Below are positions 44,028 to 53,310 of a stretch of DNA of 64,000 nt, piece by piece (within the stretch, counting starts at the first letter, position 1; each line of letters begins with the position of its first letter). The translations under genes were made by a program, and so were the position numbers. The notes beneath the pieces are model-generated. The model was given only the letters and a program-made list of their open reading frames with translations, had not been told where the DNA came from and ran no database searches. The stretch is from Allobosea sp. LC85 (GTDB lineage: Bacteria > Pseudomonadota > Alphaproteobacteria > Rhizobiales > Beijerinckiaceae): NCBI RefSeq assembly GCF_000735605.1, contig NZ_JPKG01000061.1:62001-126000 (forward strand), in the 5' to 3' direction.

Positions 44028-44049
44028 CGGGGCCCACCGGGCCCCGTTT
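44028..44049 (+). terminator. Hairpin with weak T-tract after the ABC operon
   Basis: CGGGGCCC, an ACC loop and GGGCCCCG form a perfect eight-pair stem followed by TTTGCGTTT. It may partly terminate transcription before the L-threonate dehydrogenase gene. Confidence 0.6.
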
Positions 44050-44070
44050 GCGTTTGAGGGACTGCTTGCC

Positions 44071-44970
44071 GTGACCGAGATCAAATCCATCGCCTTCGTC
44101 GGACTCGGCGCCATGGGCGCGCCGATGGCCGAGAACCTCGTGAAGCGCCAGTTCCGGGTCACCGGTTTCGACATGCGCGAGAGCGCCCGCGAGGCACTGG
44201 TCTCAGCGGGCGGCTACGCCGCCGAGAGCGCGGCGACGGCCGCAAAGGATGCCGACGCGCTCGTCATGATGGTCGTCAATGCCGCGCAGGCGCGCTCGGT
44301 CCTGTTCGAGGCCGGTGCGCTGGCGGCGCTCGCACCGGGCGCGAGCGTGCTGCTGATGGCGACATGCCCTCCTGGCGAAGTCGAGTCGATCGCGACGGAA
44401 GTCACCAAGACCGGCCGTCACTTCGTAGACGCCCCCGTCTCCGGCGGCATCAGCGGCGCGCGCAGCGCGACGCTGACCATCATGGTCGGTGCGCCGCAGG
44501 AGAGTTTCGCACTGGCACAGCCCGTACTCGATGCGATGGGCGACAAGGTCTTCCATGTCGGGCAGAAGCCTGGGCAGGGCGCGACCGTGAAGACGGTCAA
44601 CCAGTTGCTCTGCGGCGTCCATATCGCGGTGGCGGCCGAGGCGCTGTCGCTCGCCGAGAAGGCCGGAATCGACGGCAGGATCCTCTTCGAGATCATGGGC
44701 GGTTCGGCTGCCTCCTCCTGGATGCTGCGGGATCGCGGCCCGCGCATGCTGCTGGACGATGCCCCCGTCGCCAGTGCCGTCGACATTTTTGTCAAGGATC
44801 TCGGGATCGTGCTCGATGCCGGGCGGGCGGCCAGGACAGCGCTGCCGCTCGCCGCCGCCGCACACCAGATGTTCCTGGCAAGTTCGGGCCTTGGCCATGG
44901 CGCGCGCGACGATTCGCAGGTCGTGCGGGCTTATCGCGCGCTCAACGCCAAACCCGCGAATGATCCGTGA
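44071..44970 (+). CDS. ltnD: L-threonate dehydrogenase (beta-hydroxyacid dehydrogenase family)
   Basis: A 299-residue enzyme of the beta-hydroxyacid dehydrogenase family. It has the Rossmann motif GLGAMG at 11-16, the substrate loop DAPVSGGISGA, and the catalytic Lys174 (GATVKTVNQLL). The C-terminal PVASAVDIFVKDLGIVLDAG and GLGHGARDDSQVVRAY are typical of LtnD, which oxidises L-threonate at C2 with NAD+. The start is a GTG at 44071. It lies directly after the ABC transporter, which suggests that the imported compound is, or leads to, a four-carbon sugar acid. The kinase and decarboxylase of the known pathway are not in the window. Confidence 0.8.
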   Translation: MTEIKSIAFVGLGAMGAPMAENLVKRQFRVTGFDMRESAREALVSAGGYAAESAATAAKDADALVMMVVNAAQARSVLFEAGALAALAPGASVLLMATCPPGEVESIATEVTKTGRHFVDAPVSGGISGARSATLTIMVGAPQESFALAQPVLDAMGDKVFHVGQKPGQGATVKTVNQLLCGVHIAVAAEALSLAEKAGIDGRILFEIMGGSAASSWMLRDRGPRMLLDDAPVASAVDIFVKDLGIVLDAGRAARTALPLAAAAHQMFLASSGLGHGARDDSQVVRAYRALNAKPANDP

Positions 44971-44977
44971 ACGCGAT

Positions 44978-46057
44978 CTAGCGCTTGGGCGGCGTCGTCG
45001 TGCCTCGCACGATGAGTTCCGGCGTCAGCACGATTCGCTGCGTCGCCGCTGTGGGATCCTCGATGCGCCGGATCAGCAGTTCCGCCGATTTGCGGCCCAT
45101 CTCGTCCTGGAAGTTCTTCAGCGTGGTCAGGGCCGGATACCACTGCGCCGCTTCCTGCACGTCGTCGCAGCCTACCAGCGAGAAGTCGACCCCGGCTTCC
45201 AGTCCACGATGGCGCAATCCGAGCATCGCGCCAAAGGCGATGAGGTCATTGAAGCAGACCGCCGCAGTTGGCGGAATCTCCGCATCAAGCACCTTCTGAA
45301 TGCCCTTGAGGCCGTTCTCGCGGGTGCCGATCGACGCGTAGACCAACGCAGGATCAAGCGGAATCCCATGCCGGGCGAGCGTCTCGCAATAGCCCCGGTA
45401 CCGGTTCCGGCCCGTCGAGATCAGCTCGTTCTCGCCGAGGAAGGCGATGCGCCGGTGACCGAGCCCGATCAGATGCTCGAGCGCCAGCACGGTGCCATGG
45501 TGATCATCCGATCCCACGAAATCGAGGTCGAGACCCGGGATCTCGCGGGAGAGCTGGACGAGCGGAACACCGGCCGCAATCAGATGGCCGAAGGTTTCGG
45601 CCGTGCTCCCGCCTGCGGCGCAGATCACCATACCGTCGGGTCGATACTCCTTCAGGGTGTTCAGGACCCGGTCCTGTCGCTCCAGATTCTCCGCATAGGT
45701 GCCGAGCAGGATCGAGCGGCCATGCGCCGTCGCCGTTTCCTCGATCGCGGCCAGGAGTTCGGCGAAATAGGGATTGGTGATGTCGTGGAAGCCGACGCCG
45801 AGGATATTGGTCCGGTCGGTTCTCAGCGAAGCGGCGCTGCGGTTGTAGCTGTAGCCCATCTCGCGCGCGATCTGCTGAACCCGCAGCCGCGTCGCGTCCG
45901 CGACGAGAGGCGAGCCGCGCAGGGCCAGCGACACCGTCGCCGTCGACACCGAAAGGTGATCGGCGATGATTTGCAATGTCACACGCCCACGGCCCGGCGC
46001 AGCCAGTCCCGCCTTCCCGGCTGGCTCGGCCTCCGAGGTCTGGCCGTTGCTGGTCAT
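44978..46057 (-). CDS. LacI family transcriptional regulator
   Basis: A 359-residue LacI/GalR regulator. The helix-turn-helix and hinge are at about residues 26-75 (VTLQIIADHLSVSTATVSLA, then RLRVQQIAREMGYSYNRSAASLRTDRTNILG). A periplasmic-binding-protein-like sugar domain follows (GVGFHDITNPYFAELLAAIEE, then VGSDDHHGTVLALEHLIGLG, VGCDDVQEA). It converges with ltnD (eight bases) and diverges from the dehydrogenase at 46162. CG-centred palindromes like those at 25820, 31768 and 38389 are the kind of site this family binds, so it is a candidate regulator of the scattered genes. Confidence 0.9.
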   Translation of the reverse strand: MTSNGQTSEAEPAGKAGLAAPGRGRVTLQIIADHLSVSTATVSLALRGSPLVADATRLRVQQIAREMGYSYNRSAASLRTDRTNILGVGFHDITNPYFAELLAAIEETATAHGRSILLGTYAENLERQDRVLNTLKEYRPDGMVICAAGGSTAETFGHLIAAGVPLVQLSREIPGLDLDFVGSDDHHGTVLALEHLIGLGHRRIAFLGENELISTGRNRYRGYCETLARHGIPLDPALVYASIGTRENGLKGIQKVLDAEIPPTAAVCFNDLIAFGAMLGLRHRGLEAGVDFSLVGCDDVQEAAQWYPALTTLKNFQDEMGRKSAELLIRRIEDPTAATQRIVLTPELIVRGTTTPPKR

Positions 46058-46161
46058 GACACGCCCTCTTCAGACGGAAGCGAAAGAGTCCCGCGAGTTT
46101 CAACCGGCCTGCGAAAGGCCGCCTGATCGAGTCCTTCTCATATAAGACGGAGAAATTGAAG

Positions 46162-47073
46162 ATGAGCACCACGAAAGAGTCCATCGGCTTCATCGGCGTC
46201 GGCCTGATGGGGCAAGGCATGGCCCGCAATCTGCTCGACAAGGGCTTCCCGCTGACGGTGATGGGCCACCGCAACCGCAAGCCGGTCGAGGAACTGGTGA
46301 CGGCTGGCGCGACGGAGGCCCGAACGCCGAAGGAACTGGCTTCCCAGGCGACGATCATCTTCCTGTGCGTGACCGGCTCGCCACAGGTCGAGGCTGTGCT
46401 GAACGGCCCGGACGGCATCGTCGCCGGCGCCAGGCCCGGCACGATCGTGGTCGATTGCTCGACCTCCGATCCCGGCTCGACCATCCGCCTTGCTGCCGAA
46501 CTCGAGGCGAAGGGCCTGCATCTCTGCGATGCGCCGCTTGGCGGCACGCCGGCACAAGCCGTCCAGGGACAGCTCTCGACCATGATCGGCGCCGATGATG
46601 CGGTCTTCGCGCGCATCAAGCCGGCCTGCGAGGCCTGGGCACAGAAGGTCGTCCATCTCGGGCCCGTCGGCGACGGCCACAAGATGAAGCTGCTCAACAA
46701 CTTCCTGTCGATGGGCTATGGCGCGATCTATTCCGAGGCGCTCGCGCTGGCCCAGAAAATCGGCATCACGCCGCAGACCTTCAACAGCGTGCTCTCCGGC
46801 AGCCGGATGGATTGCGGCTTCTATCAGACCTTCATGAAATACGTGCTGGAGCGCGACCGTGACGCGCACAAGTTCACTCTGGTCAACGCGCTGAAGGATG
46901 TGCGCTATCTCGAAGGCGTCGCCAATGCGGCAGGCGTCCCGAACCCGATCGGCAACGCCGTCAAGAACGCCTATGCCTCCGCCGTCGCCAATGGCCGGGG
47001 CGATGATTACGTGCCGATGCTCTCCGACTGGATCGCGCAGCAGAGCGGCGTTTCGCTGGCGCCGAAGGGCTGA
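46162..47073 (+). CDS. NAD(P)-dependent oxidoreductase, 3-hydroxyisobutyrate dehydrogenase family
   Basis: A 303-residue beta-hydroxyacid dehydrogenase. It has GVGLMGQG near residue 12, the substrate motif DAPLGGTPAQA, and GxGxxxKxxxN as GDGHKMKLLNN with Lys176 and Asn180. Homologues act on 3-hydroxyisobutyrate, tartronate semialdehyde or gamma-hydroxybutyrate. It is divergent from the LacI gene with 104 bases between, and that protein may regulate it. The ATG at 46162 follows GGAG by nine bases. A convergent exporter gene follows. Confidence 0.85.
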   Translation: MSTTKESIGFIGVGLMGQGMARNLLDKGFPLTVMGHRNRKPVEELVTAGATEARTPKELASQATIIFLCVTGSPQVEAVLNGPDGIVAGARPGTIVVDCSTSDPGSTIRLAAELEAKGLHLCDAPLGGTPAQAVQGQLSTMIGADDAVFARIKPACEAWAQKVVHLGPVGDGHKMKLLNNFLSMGYGAIYSEALALAQKIGITPQTFNSVLSGSRMDCGFYQTFMKYVLERDRDAHKFTLVNALKDVRYLEGVANAAGVPNPIGNAVKNAYASAVANGRGDDYVPMLSDWIAQQSGVSLAPKG

Positions 47074-47086
47074 GATCCGCCAGCGC

Positions 47087-48001
47087 TCAATCGAGCCGGG
47101 CCGAGCCCTCGGGCACGGCCCGGACCCGCTCGCGATAGAGAAGATAGAGGCCCGACGAGATCACGATGGCTGCGCCGATGAAGGTCCAGCGGTCGGGAAG
47201 CTGGCCGAAGACGAGATATCCGAGCGTGACCATCCAGACGATCTGCGAATAGATGAACGGCGCCAGCACCGTCGCGGGCGCCAACCGATGCGCCAGGATC
47301 AGCAGCCAGTGCCCGAAGCCCCCCATGGCGCCGGTCACCAGCATCAGCGCCCAGGGCAGCGGCCCCTCCGGCCAGGTCCAGAACAGCGGGATGAGCGGCA
47401 GCATCGCGACCGTTCCCGCGACGCCGGAATAGACCATCGTCGTCTCCGGCGGGTCGAAGGCCGCCAGAAGCCGGGTCGTGAGCGAATAGAAGGCATAGCA
47501 GACGACGCCGATCATGCAGAGCAGCGCCGCCGGATGCATCCCGCCGAAGCCCGGCCGCGTGATGACCAGCACGCCGATGAACCCGATACCGATCGCAGCG
47601 AGCCGCCGCGGCCCGGGCCATTCGCCGAGCAGCGGCCCGGAAACCAGCGCCACCAGAAGCGGCGTCGCGAACATGATCGACACCGTCTCGGCGAGCTGAA
47701 GATATTTCAGCGCGAAGAAGTTCAGCGCCGTCGATCCGAGCAGCAGCAGCGAGCGGATCGCCTGCAGCCAGGGCTTCTTGGTGCGCAGGATGCCGGGATG
47801 GCTCCAGGGGTTCAGCAGCAGCGAGACCAGGATCATGCTGCCGGCATAGCGCGCGAACACCACCTGGAGCGGGTCCATATGACCGGCCAGCCATTTCGCG
47901 CTGGTATCGAGCAGTGAGAAGCACAGCACTGCGCCGCACATCAGCCCGATGGCGATCAGGCGGGAGCGGCCCGTTTCCGGTCGGTGGGAATAGGCGGGCA
48001 A
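47087..48001 (-). CDS. DMT family transporter (EamA domains)
   Basis: A 304-residue inner-membrane protein with about ten helices arranged as two EamA repeats (AIGLMCGAVLCFSLLDTSAK opening the first, LLCMIGVVCYAFYSLTTRL opening the second). DMT proteins move metabolites such as amino acids or S-adenosylmethionine, often outward. The start is a TTG at 48001, chosen because no ATG gives a full first helix; it is uncertain. A diverged copy of the CG-centred site lies about 42 bases upstream (48043). Confidence 0.85.
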   Translation of the reverse strand: MPAYSHRPETGRSRLIAIGLMCGAVLCFSLLDTSAKWLAGHMDPLQVVFARYAGSMILVSLLLNPWSHPGILRTKKPWLQAIRSLLLLGSTALNFFALKYLQLAETVSIMFATPLLVALVSGPLLGEWPGPRRLAAIGIGFIGVLVITRPGFGGMHPAALLCMIGVVCYAFYSLTTRLLAAFDPPETTMVYSGVAGTVAMLPLIPLFWTWPEGPLPWALMLVTGAMGGFGHWLLILAHRLAPATVLAPFIYSQIVWMVTLGYLVFGQLPDRWTFIGAAIVISSGLYLLYRERVRAVPEGSARLD

Positions 48002-48042
48002 AGGACCGTCCCGTCATGCGCGAGGAGAATGACGGAGAGAGA

Positions 48043-48057
48043 TTTAACCGATTTAGT
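48043..48057. promoter_or_regulatory. Weak candidate CG-centred operator, copy 4
   Basis: ATTTAACCGATTTAG resembles the copies at 25820, 31768 and 38389 (central CG and flanking TTNAA/ATTT) but has several mismatches. It lies just upstream of the minus-strand DMT transporter. Confidence 0.25.
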
Positions 48058-48098
48058 GAGCGACACCAGCGTCTGAAGGCATGCGTTCCATGCGCTGA

Positions 48099-48581
48099 TC
48101 AGGCCTCAGCCTCGGCATCATCCGCATCGGCATCAGGCTCGTCGATCTCCGCCCCGGCCTTGGAAAGGCCCTTCGAGGCCTTGCGCAGCAGCTTACGGAG
48201 CTGCTTGCGCTCCTTGGCGTCGAGCTTTTCCAGAAGCTCGTCCTCGACCTGATTCCAGACTGCATCGAGCGCAGCCGCAGTCTTCTGGCCGTGTTCGGTC
48301 AACGCGACCTGGACCAGCCGGCCATCGCGGCTACCGCCTTCGCGCGTCACCAGCCCCTGCAGGGAGAGCCGGCCGATGGTCTTGGACACAGTCGGCGGCT
48401 TGACCCGGAGCAGGGTGGCGAGTTCGCCCATCGTCATGGGAGCTGGCTGAAGGGCCTTCAGCGCCTGCTCCTGCCCGGGAAAGAGCCCGAGACCATTGAG
48501 CCTTTCGCCCATGCGCGCCCGGTGCAGGCGCGCTGCCACAAGGAGAGCTCGACCGACGCTTTTCTCGAGGGACTTGGTCAT
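48099..48581 (-). CDS. MarR family transcriptional regulator
   Basis: A 160-residue regulator with the MarR winged helix: GRALLVAARLHRARMGERLN, then MTMGELATLLRVKPPTVSKT, LQGLVTREGGSRDGRLVQVALTEHGQ. A very acidic tail, EIDEPDADADDAEAEA, follows the dimerisation helices. MarR proteins usually repress neighbours until they bind a phenolic or oxidant ligand. The ATG at 48581 follows AAGGA. It comes last in a same-strand group with a quinone reductase-like gene that ends 93 bases upstream, so it may regulate that operon. Confidence 0.88.
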   Translation of the reverse strand: MTKSLEKSVGRALLVAARLHRARMGERLNGLGLFPGQEQALKALQPAPMTMGELATLLRVKPPTVSKTIGRLSLQGLVTREGGSRDGRLVQVALTEHGQKTAAALDAVWNQVEDELLEKLDAKERKQLRKLLRKASKGLSKAGAEIDEPDADADDAEAEA

Positions 48582-48674
48582 GAGCCGGTCCTTGGAAACT
48601 GCTCGGAAATCTATTCGCCGGCTCTGAGATCGCTTGCGATCATGACAGTGTGATGACGCAAGTGCAGCGCACAA

Positions 48675-49256
48675 TCACAGAGTACGCATCTTTTTCGAAA
48701 CGCGCGCAAGGAAGGCATCGCGGCTTCCCGCTGTCGCGCGATTCATGTCGTAGTGAGCCAGGTAAAGCGGCCGCGCACGCGGATGACAGACGGCGCGTAC
48801 GGCCCGGCATACCACCTTGCGCGGCGGGTCGCCCATCAGAAAGGCGCGCCAGCGCGAGCCGCCATAGGTCGTGACCGCCACGAGACGGCGAATATTCCAG
48901 AGATTGGGCCTGACCTTGCCGTCGTCCAGCTTGAATGAAACGCCGGGCAGGAAGACACGATCGAAGAAGCCTTTCAGGATCGCGGGGTAGCCAAAATTCC
49001 AGACCGGGAAGCACAGGACCAGTGCCTCGGCCGCCCGCAACCGCTCGACATAGCCGGCAACCGGAAGCGTGTTGCTGGCAACATCATGATAGCCGACCCG
49101 CCCCTCCCGGCTTAGCACCGGATCGAAGCCCTCGGCATTGAGGTCGCAATCGTCGACCTCATGGCCAGCCTCCTCGAGACCTTTCACCACGGCTCGATGC
49201 AGCGCCGCCCCGAAGCTGTCAGGATCGGGATGGGCGTAGAGCACGAGCACGCGCAT
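48675..49256 (-). CDS. NAD(P)H-dependent flavodoxin-fold oxidoreductase
   Basis: A 193-residue protein with the flavodoxin fold of NQO1/MdaB/KefF enzymes: MRVLVLYAHPDPDSFGAALH opens the FMN/FAD site, and AEALVLCFPVWNFGYPAILKGFFDRVFLPG is the typical flavin-contact loop. Such enzymes reduce quinones by two electrons. It starts two bases after the FAD oxidase gene ends and is followed by a MarR gene, a pairing common for oxidant- or phenol-responsive reductases. Confidence 0.88.
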   Translation of the reverse strand: MRVLVLYAHPDPDSFGAALHRAVVKGLEEAGHEVDDCDLNAEGFDPVLSREGRVGYHDVASNTLPVAGYVERLRAAEALVLCFPVWNFGYPAILKGFFDRVFLPGVSFKLDDGKVRPNLWNIRRLVAVTTYGGSRWRAFLMGDPPRKVVCRAVRAVCHPRARPLYLAHYDMNRATAGSRDAFLARVSKKMRTL

Positions 49257-49258
49257 GA

Positions 49259-50686
49259 TCAGCCACCCACGCCGGCATCGGCCAGGCTGCGGAACAGGAA
49301 CGTCTTGCCCGACTTGTAGTCGTAGGACGGGTCCTCCCAGGCGATCATCTTGCCGGGATTGAGCAGGCCCTGCGGATCGGCCTCGCGCTTGAAGGCGAGC
49401 TGCAATGCGTCGGTCTGCTTCATGCCGCCTTCTTCCAGCGTATAGCGATGCGGGTTGAAGATCGGCGCCCCCATCTCCTCGTGGATCGCCATGATCTCTT
49501 CGAGCCGCTCCTCGCTGGTGAAGCGCACCAGCGGCAGGCCGAAGCAGGTGACCTTGCCGTCGAAGCGGACGAATTCGAGATGGCAGCGCACTTCGTCGCC
49601 GAAACGTTCATGGATGCGCTGGACCAGATCGACCTGGCTCGGGAAGGGGTAGAGCACCTGGAGATAGGTGATGGACGGATCGACCCTGAGCGCACGCAGC
49701 GTCGTGTGGTTCCAGCCCAGTTCATAGCCGGGCGGCAGGCCCTTGGCCTCGTCCGGCGAGAGCCTGTCGGAGCGCATCAGCAGCTCGGCGCCGCGGAAAT
49801 GCCGGGCATAGGCGAGCAGCGCATCGACTGCGAAATCCGCCGCCATGACGATCACGACATGGCTGTCGCGCGGCAGGAATTTCTTGTGCCGCAGAAAATA
49901 GTCATGCGGCACTGGGGCCGCGACGACCGCGAGGTTCTTCAACGCCAGCCCGTCCTGCTCGCCGAGCGCATTGGCGAACTCGGTCGCTGTGCGCAGCGTG
50001 TCGAAGCCGAGGATGACGTCGACCCAGTCATAGGCGGGCCCGAGCGGCATCTCGACTTCGGTGATGATGCCGTTGGTGCCATAGGCATGGGCGACCTTGT
50101 GCAGGTCGTCGCCGCTGAATTCGAGGATACGGGGCGAGGCCTCCATCGTTGCGACCTTGAGCCGGATGATGTTGCCCCAGTCGCGCAGGCCACCCCATTT
50201 GATCGAGCCGACACCGCCCGAGCCACCGGCGATGAAGCCGCCGATCGAGGCGGTCTGATAGGTCGAGGGATGCAGGCGCAGCTCCTGGCGCGAATGCGCC
50301 CGCGTCTGCTCGTCGATACGGGCCATGATCGCGCCCGGCTCGGCGACATAGCGTCCGGGCTCGATCGACTTGACCTTGTTGAAGCCCGAGAGATCGAGCA
50401 GCACACCGCCTGAGAGCGGCATCGCCTGGCCGTAATTGCCGGTCCCGGTGCCGCGCGGCGTCACCGGGATGCCGAGTGCATGAGCCGCCGAAAGGACGTC
50501 CAGCACCTCGGCTTCGCTGGTCGGCGACACGATGATGTCCGCCGTGACATGGTCGAGCTGGCGCTTGAGGATCGGCGAGTACCAGAAGAAGTCACGGCTC
50601 TTCTGCTTCACCAGTGCCGGGTTGTCCTCGGTCCTGATCCCGCCGAGACGGCGCTTCAGGGCGGCGATATCGTAGCGGGGGCTCAT
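49259..50686 (-). CDS. FAD-binding oxidoreductase (GlcD/FAD-linked oxidase type)
   Basis: A 475-residue flavoprotein of the PCMH/FAD_binding_4 type. The FAD-binding region is [55 protein letters not shown], and the C-terminal half ends [19 protein letters not shown], characteristic of glycolate, D-lactate or vanillyl-alcohol-type oxidases. It oxidises a hydroxyacid or alcohol; the substrate is unknown. Its start overlaps the end of the amidohydrolase gene by four bases, and the quinone-reductase gene follows two bases later, so the three are one operon. Confidence 0.85.
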   Translation of the reverse strand: MSPRYDIAALKRRLGGIRTEDNPALVKQKSRDFFWYSPILKRQLDHVTADIIVSPTSEAEVLDVLSAAHALGIPVTPRGTGTGNYGQAMPLSGGVLLDLSGFNKVKSIEPGRYVAEPGAIMARIDEQTRAHSRQELRLHPSTYQTASIGGFIAGGSGGVGSIKWGGLRDWGNIIRLKVATMEASPRILEFSGDDLHKVAHAYGTNGIITEVEMPLGPAYDWVDVILGFDTLRTATEFANALGEQDGLALKNLAVVAAPVPHDYFLRHKKFLPRDSHVVIVMAADFAVDALLAYARHFRGAELLMRSDRLSPDEAKGLPPGYELGWNHTTLRALRVDPSITYLQVLYPFPSQVDLVQRIHERFGDEVRCHLEFVRFDGKVTCFGLPLVRFTSEERLEEIMAIHEEMGAPIFNPHRYTLEEGGMKQTDALQLAFKREADPQGLLNPGKMIAWEDPSYDYKSGKTFLFRSLADAGVGG

Positions 50687-52011
50687 GCGCTCTTGCTCAT
50701 CAGATGGTCGAGTTCGCGGTAATCCGGCAGCGTCCGGTCGATCGCCTTGCCGCCGACCAGCACCGTGCGGTCGGCCTGGGGGCGCGCGAAGAATTCGGTC
50801 CAGTCGCGGGCCCGGGTCAGGATCAGGTCGGCGGACAGCCCGGGCGCCACCACGCCCCTGTCGGCATCGCCCATGATCGCCGCCGGTGCGCGCGCGATCA
50901 TCGCCGCGAAATCGGTCGGGCCATGGTCGAGCTGGAGGATGCGGGTGCCTTCGCGCAGCACCTCGACGAGGTCGAGGTCGCCATAGGCATAGAACGGATC
51001 GCGCGTATTGTCGGAGGCGATCATCACCGGCACGCCGGCAGCCTTCAGTTCGTGCAGCGCAGTGACGCCGCGCCAGCGCGGCGTGCGTCCGCCGTCACGG
51101 TCCTGCAGATACATGTTGCACATCGGCAAGGAGACGACGGCGATGCCGGCTTCCTTGACCTTGGCGATGATCCGCGCCTCATCCTGCGGAGCCTGCATGG
51201 CGAGAGAGCAGCAATGCCCGGCAAGGATCTTGCCGGTAAAGCGATGCCGGAGTGCGGCCTCGGCGATGTATTCAAGGGACCGCGCTGCCGGATCATTCGT
51301 CTCATCGACATGGAAGTCGAGGTCGAAGCCGTGCTCGATCGCCGTGCGAAAGACGATGTCGAGCGCCTCCTCGAGCTCCGGGATCATATAGGTGACGCAG
51401 CCGAAGATGCCGTCGCCATGCACCTTCACGGCCCGCGTCACCGCCTGCATATGTCCTGTATCGAGCGCGAACTGGATACCGAAAAGCGGCGAGGCCTGCA
51501 GTGCGACACGCCCGGCCCATTCCGCCCGCATCTCGGCCAGCACCGGCCAGGAGATGCCGATCTGCTTGCCAAGCGAGTCGATATGGGTGCGGACCGCGCT
51601 CGTGCCGTAGGCGAAGGCGCAGCGCAGGCCGAAATCCATGCGGGTACGCACGTCTTCGGATGTCCAGTTGGCCTCGCGATCGGCCATGACATTCTCGAGC
51701 GCGCCCATGAAGGTGCCGTCCGGATTGCGACGACGCGGCCAGATATGGCCCTTGTCGAGATGGACATGCGCATCGACCAGCCGCGGCAGCACGATACCGC
51801 CATCGAGATCGAGCCCGGGACCGGCTTCGGGCGCTTCCGTGCCAGCCGGCAGGATCGAAGCGATGCGCCCATCCTCGACGCGAAGATCGACCAGTGCCAG
51901 CCCGTCGCGATCGGCCGCAAGGTCCGCGCCATCGATCAGGCAGAGCGGGAAGCGGGCATTGGTCAGGCGGTAGCTGGTCGAGGCGGGAATGGCGGCAAAT
52001 CCGGTCGTCAC
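50683..52011 (-). CDS. Amidohydrolase, cytosine deaminase-like
   Basis: A 442-residue metal-dependent amidohydrolase. Its metal motifs are [10 protein letters not shown] (HxH), [15 protein letters not shown], and the Asp in ASDNTRDPF. This is the set seen in CodA-type cytosine deaminases and related N-acyl or cyclic amidases. It deaminates or opens a nitrogen-containing ring, but the substrate is not clear. The GTG at 52011 is chosen because conserved sequence begins just after it; the longer frame upstream is not family-like. It is coupled to the FAD oxidase gene, so oxidation of the product is likely. Confidence 0.82.
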   Translation of the reverse strand: MTTGFAAIPASTSYRLTNARFPLCLIDGADLAADRDGLALVDLRVEDGRIASILPAGTEAPEAGPGLDLDGGIVLPRLVDAHVHLDKGHIWPRRRNPDGTFMGALENVMADREANWTSEDVRTRMDFGLRCAFAYGTSAVRTHIDSLGKQIGISWPVLAEMRAEWAGRVALQASPLFGIQFALDTGHMQAVTRAVKVHGDGIFGCVTYMIPELEEALDIVFRTAIEHGFDLDFHVDETNDPAARSLEYIAEAALRHRFTGKILAGHCCSLAMQAPQDEARIIAKVKEAGIAVVSLPMCNMYLQDRDGGRTPRWRGVTALHELKAAGVPVMIASDNTRDPFYAYGDLDLVEVLREGTRILQLDHGPTDFAAMIARAPAAIMGDADRGVVAPGLSADLILTRARDWTEFFARPQADRTVLVGGKAIDRTLPDYRELDHLMSKSA

Positions 52012-52248
52012 GTCGTCAGCTCTCCATCCCGTCAGTCGCTGCCTTGCCCTCGCTCGATACAGGCCAGCATGAGTGGCGGCAAGGCGATGATCAAGCTGCC
52101 GTCGCCGCAGGCAAGTCCCGCGAGGCAAGTCCCGCGCCTGTGGCGCGAATGGCCAAGGCGATGGCGCATCGATAGTGGCGCATCGATACTTGCCGCCCGC
52201 ACGATGATCGCGCATGAGGAGCGCTCAGCGAAACACAGGCGGTGGGTC

Positions 52249-53109
52249 ATGGCGGATCAGGCGCGCATCATCGACGGCAAGGCGGCAGCAGCGGCGCTGC
52301 GTTCCGAGATCGGCCAGGACATCGCCGCGATCAGGGCTGCGCGCGGCCTGGTACCCGGTCTGCATGTCGTGCTCGTCGGAGACGATCCGGCGAGCCGCGT
52401 CTATGTGAACTCCAAGGAAAAGCTTGCCGGCGAGATCGGCATGAACTCTGCCGTTCACCGCCTGCCGGCCGAGACCAGCGAAGCGGAGCTGCTGGCCAAG
52501 GTCGCCACGCTGAATGCCGATGACAGCGTCGACGGCATTCTGGTGCAGCTGCCCTTGCCGAAGCACATCAATCCCGACCGTGTGATCGAGGCCATAGACC
52601 CCGCCAAGGACGTCGACTGCTTCCATCCCATCAATGTCGGCCGCCTCGCCAACGGACAGGCCAGCCTGATCCCCTGCACACCGCTCGGCTCGATGATCCT
52701 GCTGAAGCAGACCCTGCCATCGCTTGCCGGACTGGAAGCCGTGGTGATCGGCCGCTCGGGCATCGTCGGCCGGCCGATGGCACAGCTGCTGGTCCAGGCC
52801 GACTGCACGGTCACCATCGCCCATTCCCGCACCCGCGATCTTCCCGCCGTCTGCCGGCGCGCCGACATCCTCGTCGCGGCGGTCGGGCGGCCGCATTTCG
52901 TCAAGAGCGACTGGATCAAGCCCGGCGCCACGATCATCGATGTCGGCATCAACCGCCTGCCCGACGGCAAGCTCGCCGGCGATGTCGATTTTGCCGGGGC
53001 GGTGAATGTCGCAGGTGCGATCACGCCGGTACCGGGCGGCGTCGGCCCGATGACCATCGCCTGCCTGCTGCGCAACACGCTGACGGCCTTTCACGCAAGG
53101 CGGGGCTGA
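52249..53109 (+). CDS. folD: Bifunctional methylenetetrahydrofolate dehydrogenase/methenyltetrahydrofolate cyclohydrolase
   Basis: A 286-residue FolD. It has the YVNSKEK site with catalytic Lys56, [27 protein letters not shown], the nucleotide-binding [17 protein letters not shown], and the C-terminal PGGVGPMT. It interconverts methylene-THF, methenyl-THF and formyl-THF with NADP+ in the cytoplasm. The length is normal. It diverges from the amidohydrolase operon and stands alone. A palindromic repeat begins six bases after the stop. Confidence 0.96.
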   Translation: MADQARIIDGKAAAAALRSEIGQDIAAIRAARGLVPGLHVVLVGDDPASRVYVNSKEKLAGEIGMNSAVHRLPAETSEAELLAKVATLNADDSVDGILVQLPLPKHINPDRVIEAIDPAKDVDCFHPINVGRLANGQASLIPCTPLGSMILLKQTLPSLAGLEAVVIGRSGIVGRPMAQLLVQADCTVTIAHSRTRDLPAVCRRADILVAAVGRPHFVKSDWIKPGATIIDVGINRLPDGKLAGDVDFAGAVNVAGAITPVPGGVGPMTIACLLRNTLTAFHARRG

Positions 53110-53114
53110 CTGAA

Positions 53115-53159
53115 GCATCGGCCCGAAAACTGGATTGCGGTTTTCGGAAAAGCCGATGC
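53115..53159. repeat. Palindromic intergenic repeat, copy E (single module)
   Basis: GCATCGGCCCGAAAACTGG, TTGCGGTTTTCGG and CCGATGC make up one hairpin module of the same family as copies A-D, directly after folD. The GATCATCGG module is absent here, although CAAACACAGAAGG, which joins the modules in copy A, follows. Confidence 0.8.
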
Positions 53160-53222
53160 AAACACAGAAGGTTAGACCCGGCCGCACGCCAAGGACGGCG
53201 CTGCCGCCCAGCCCGAAACGTG

Positions 53223-53249
53223 AAACGCCCGGCGAAGCGCCGGGCGTTT
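53223..53249. terminator. Strong hairpin terminator between folD and lpd
   Basis: AAACGCCCGGCG, an AAG loop and CGCCGGGCGTTT form a perfect 12-pair stem that ends in TTT on either strand. It lies between the convergent folD and lpd genes and can serve both. Confidence 0.8.
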
Positions 53250-53310
53250 GTCATCTGTGCTGAGATTCCCGGGTCTGCACCTACGCTTCGCCCGGGAATG
53301 GCAATGCCGC

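Noticed and set aside
48043-48057. Fourth copy of the CG-centred operator as firm evidence
   Set aside because: It has several mismatches to the other three, so it is listed only as a weak site.
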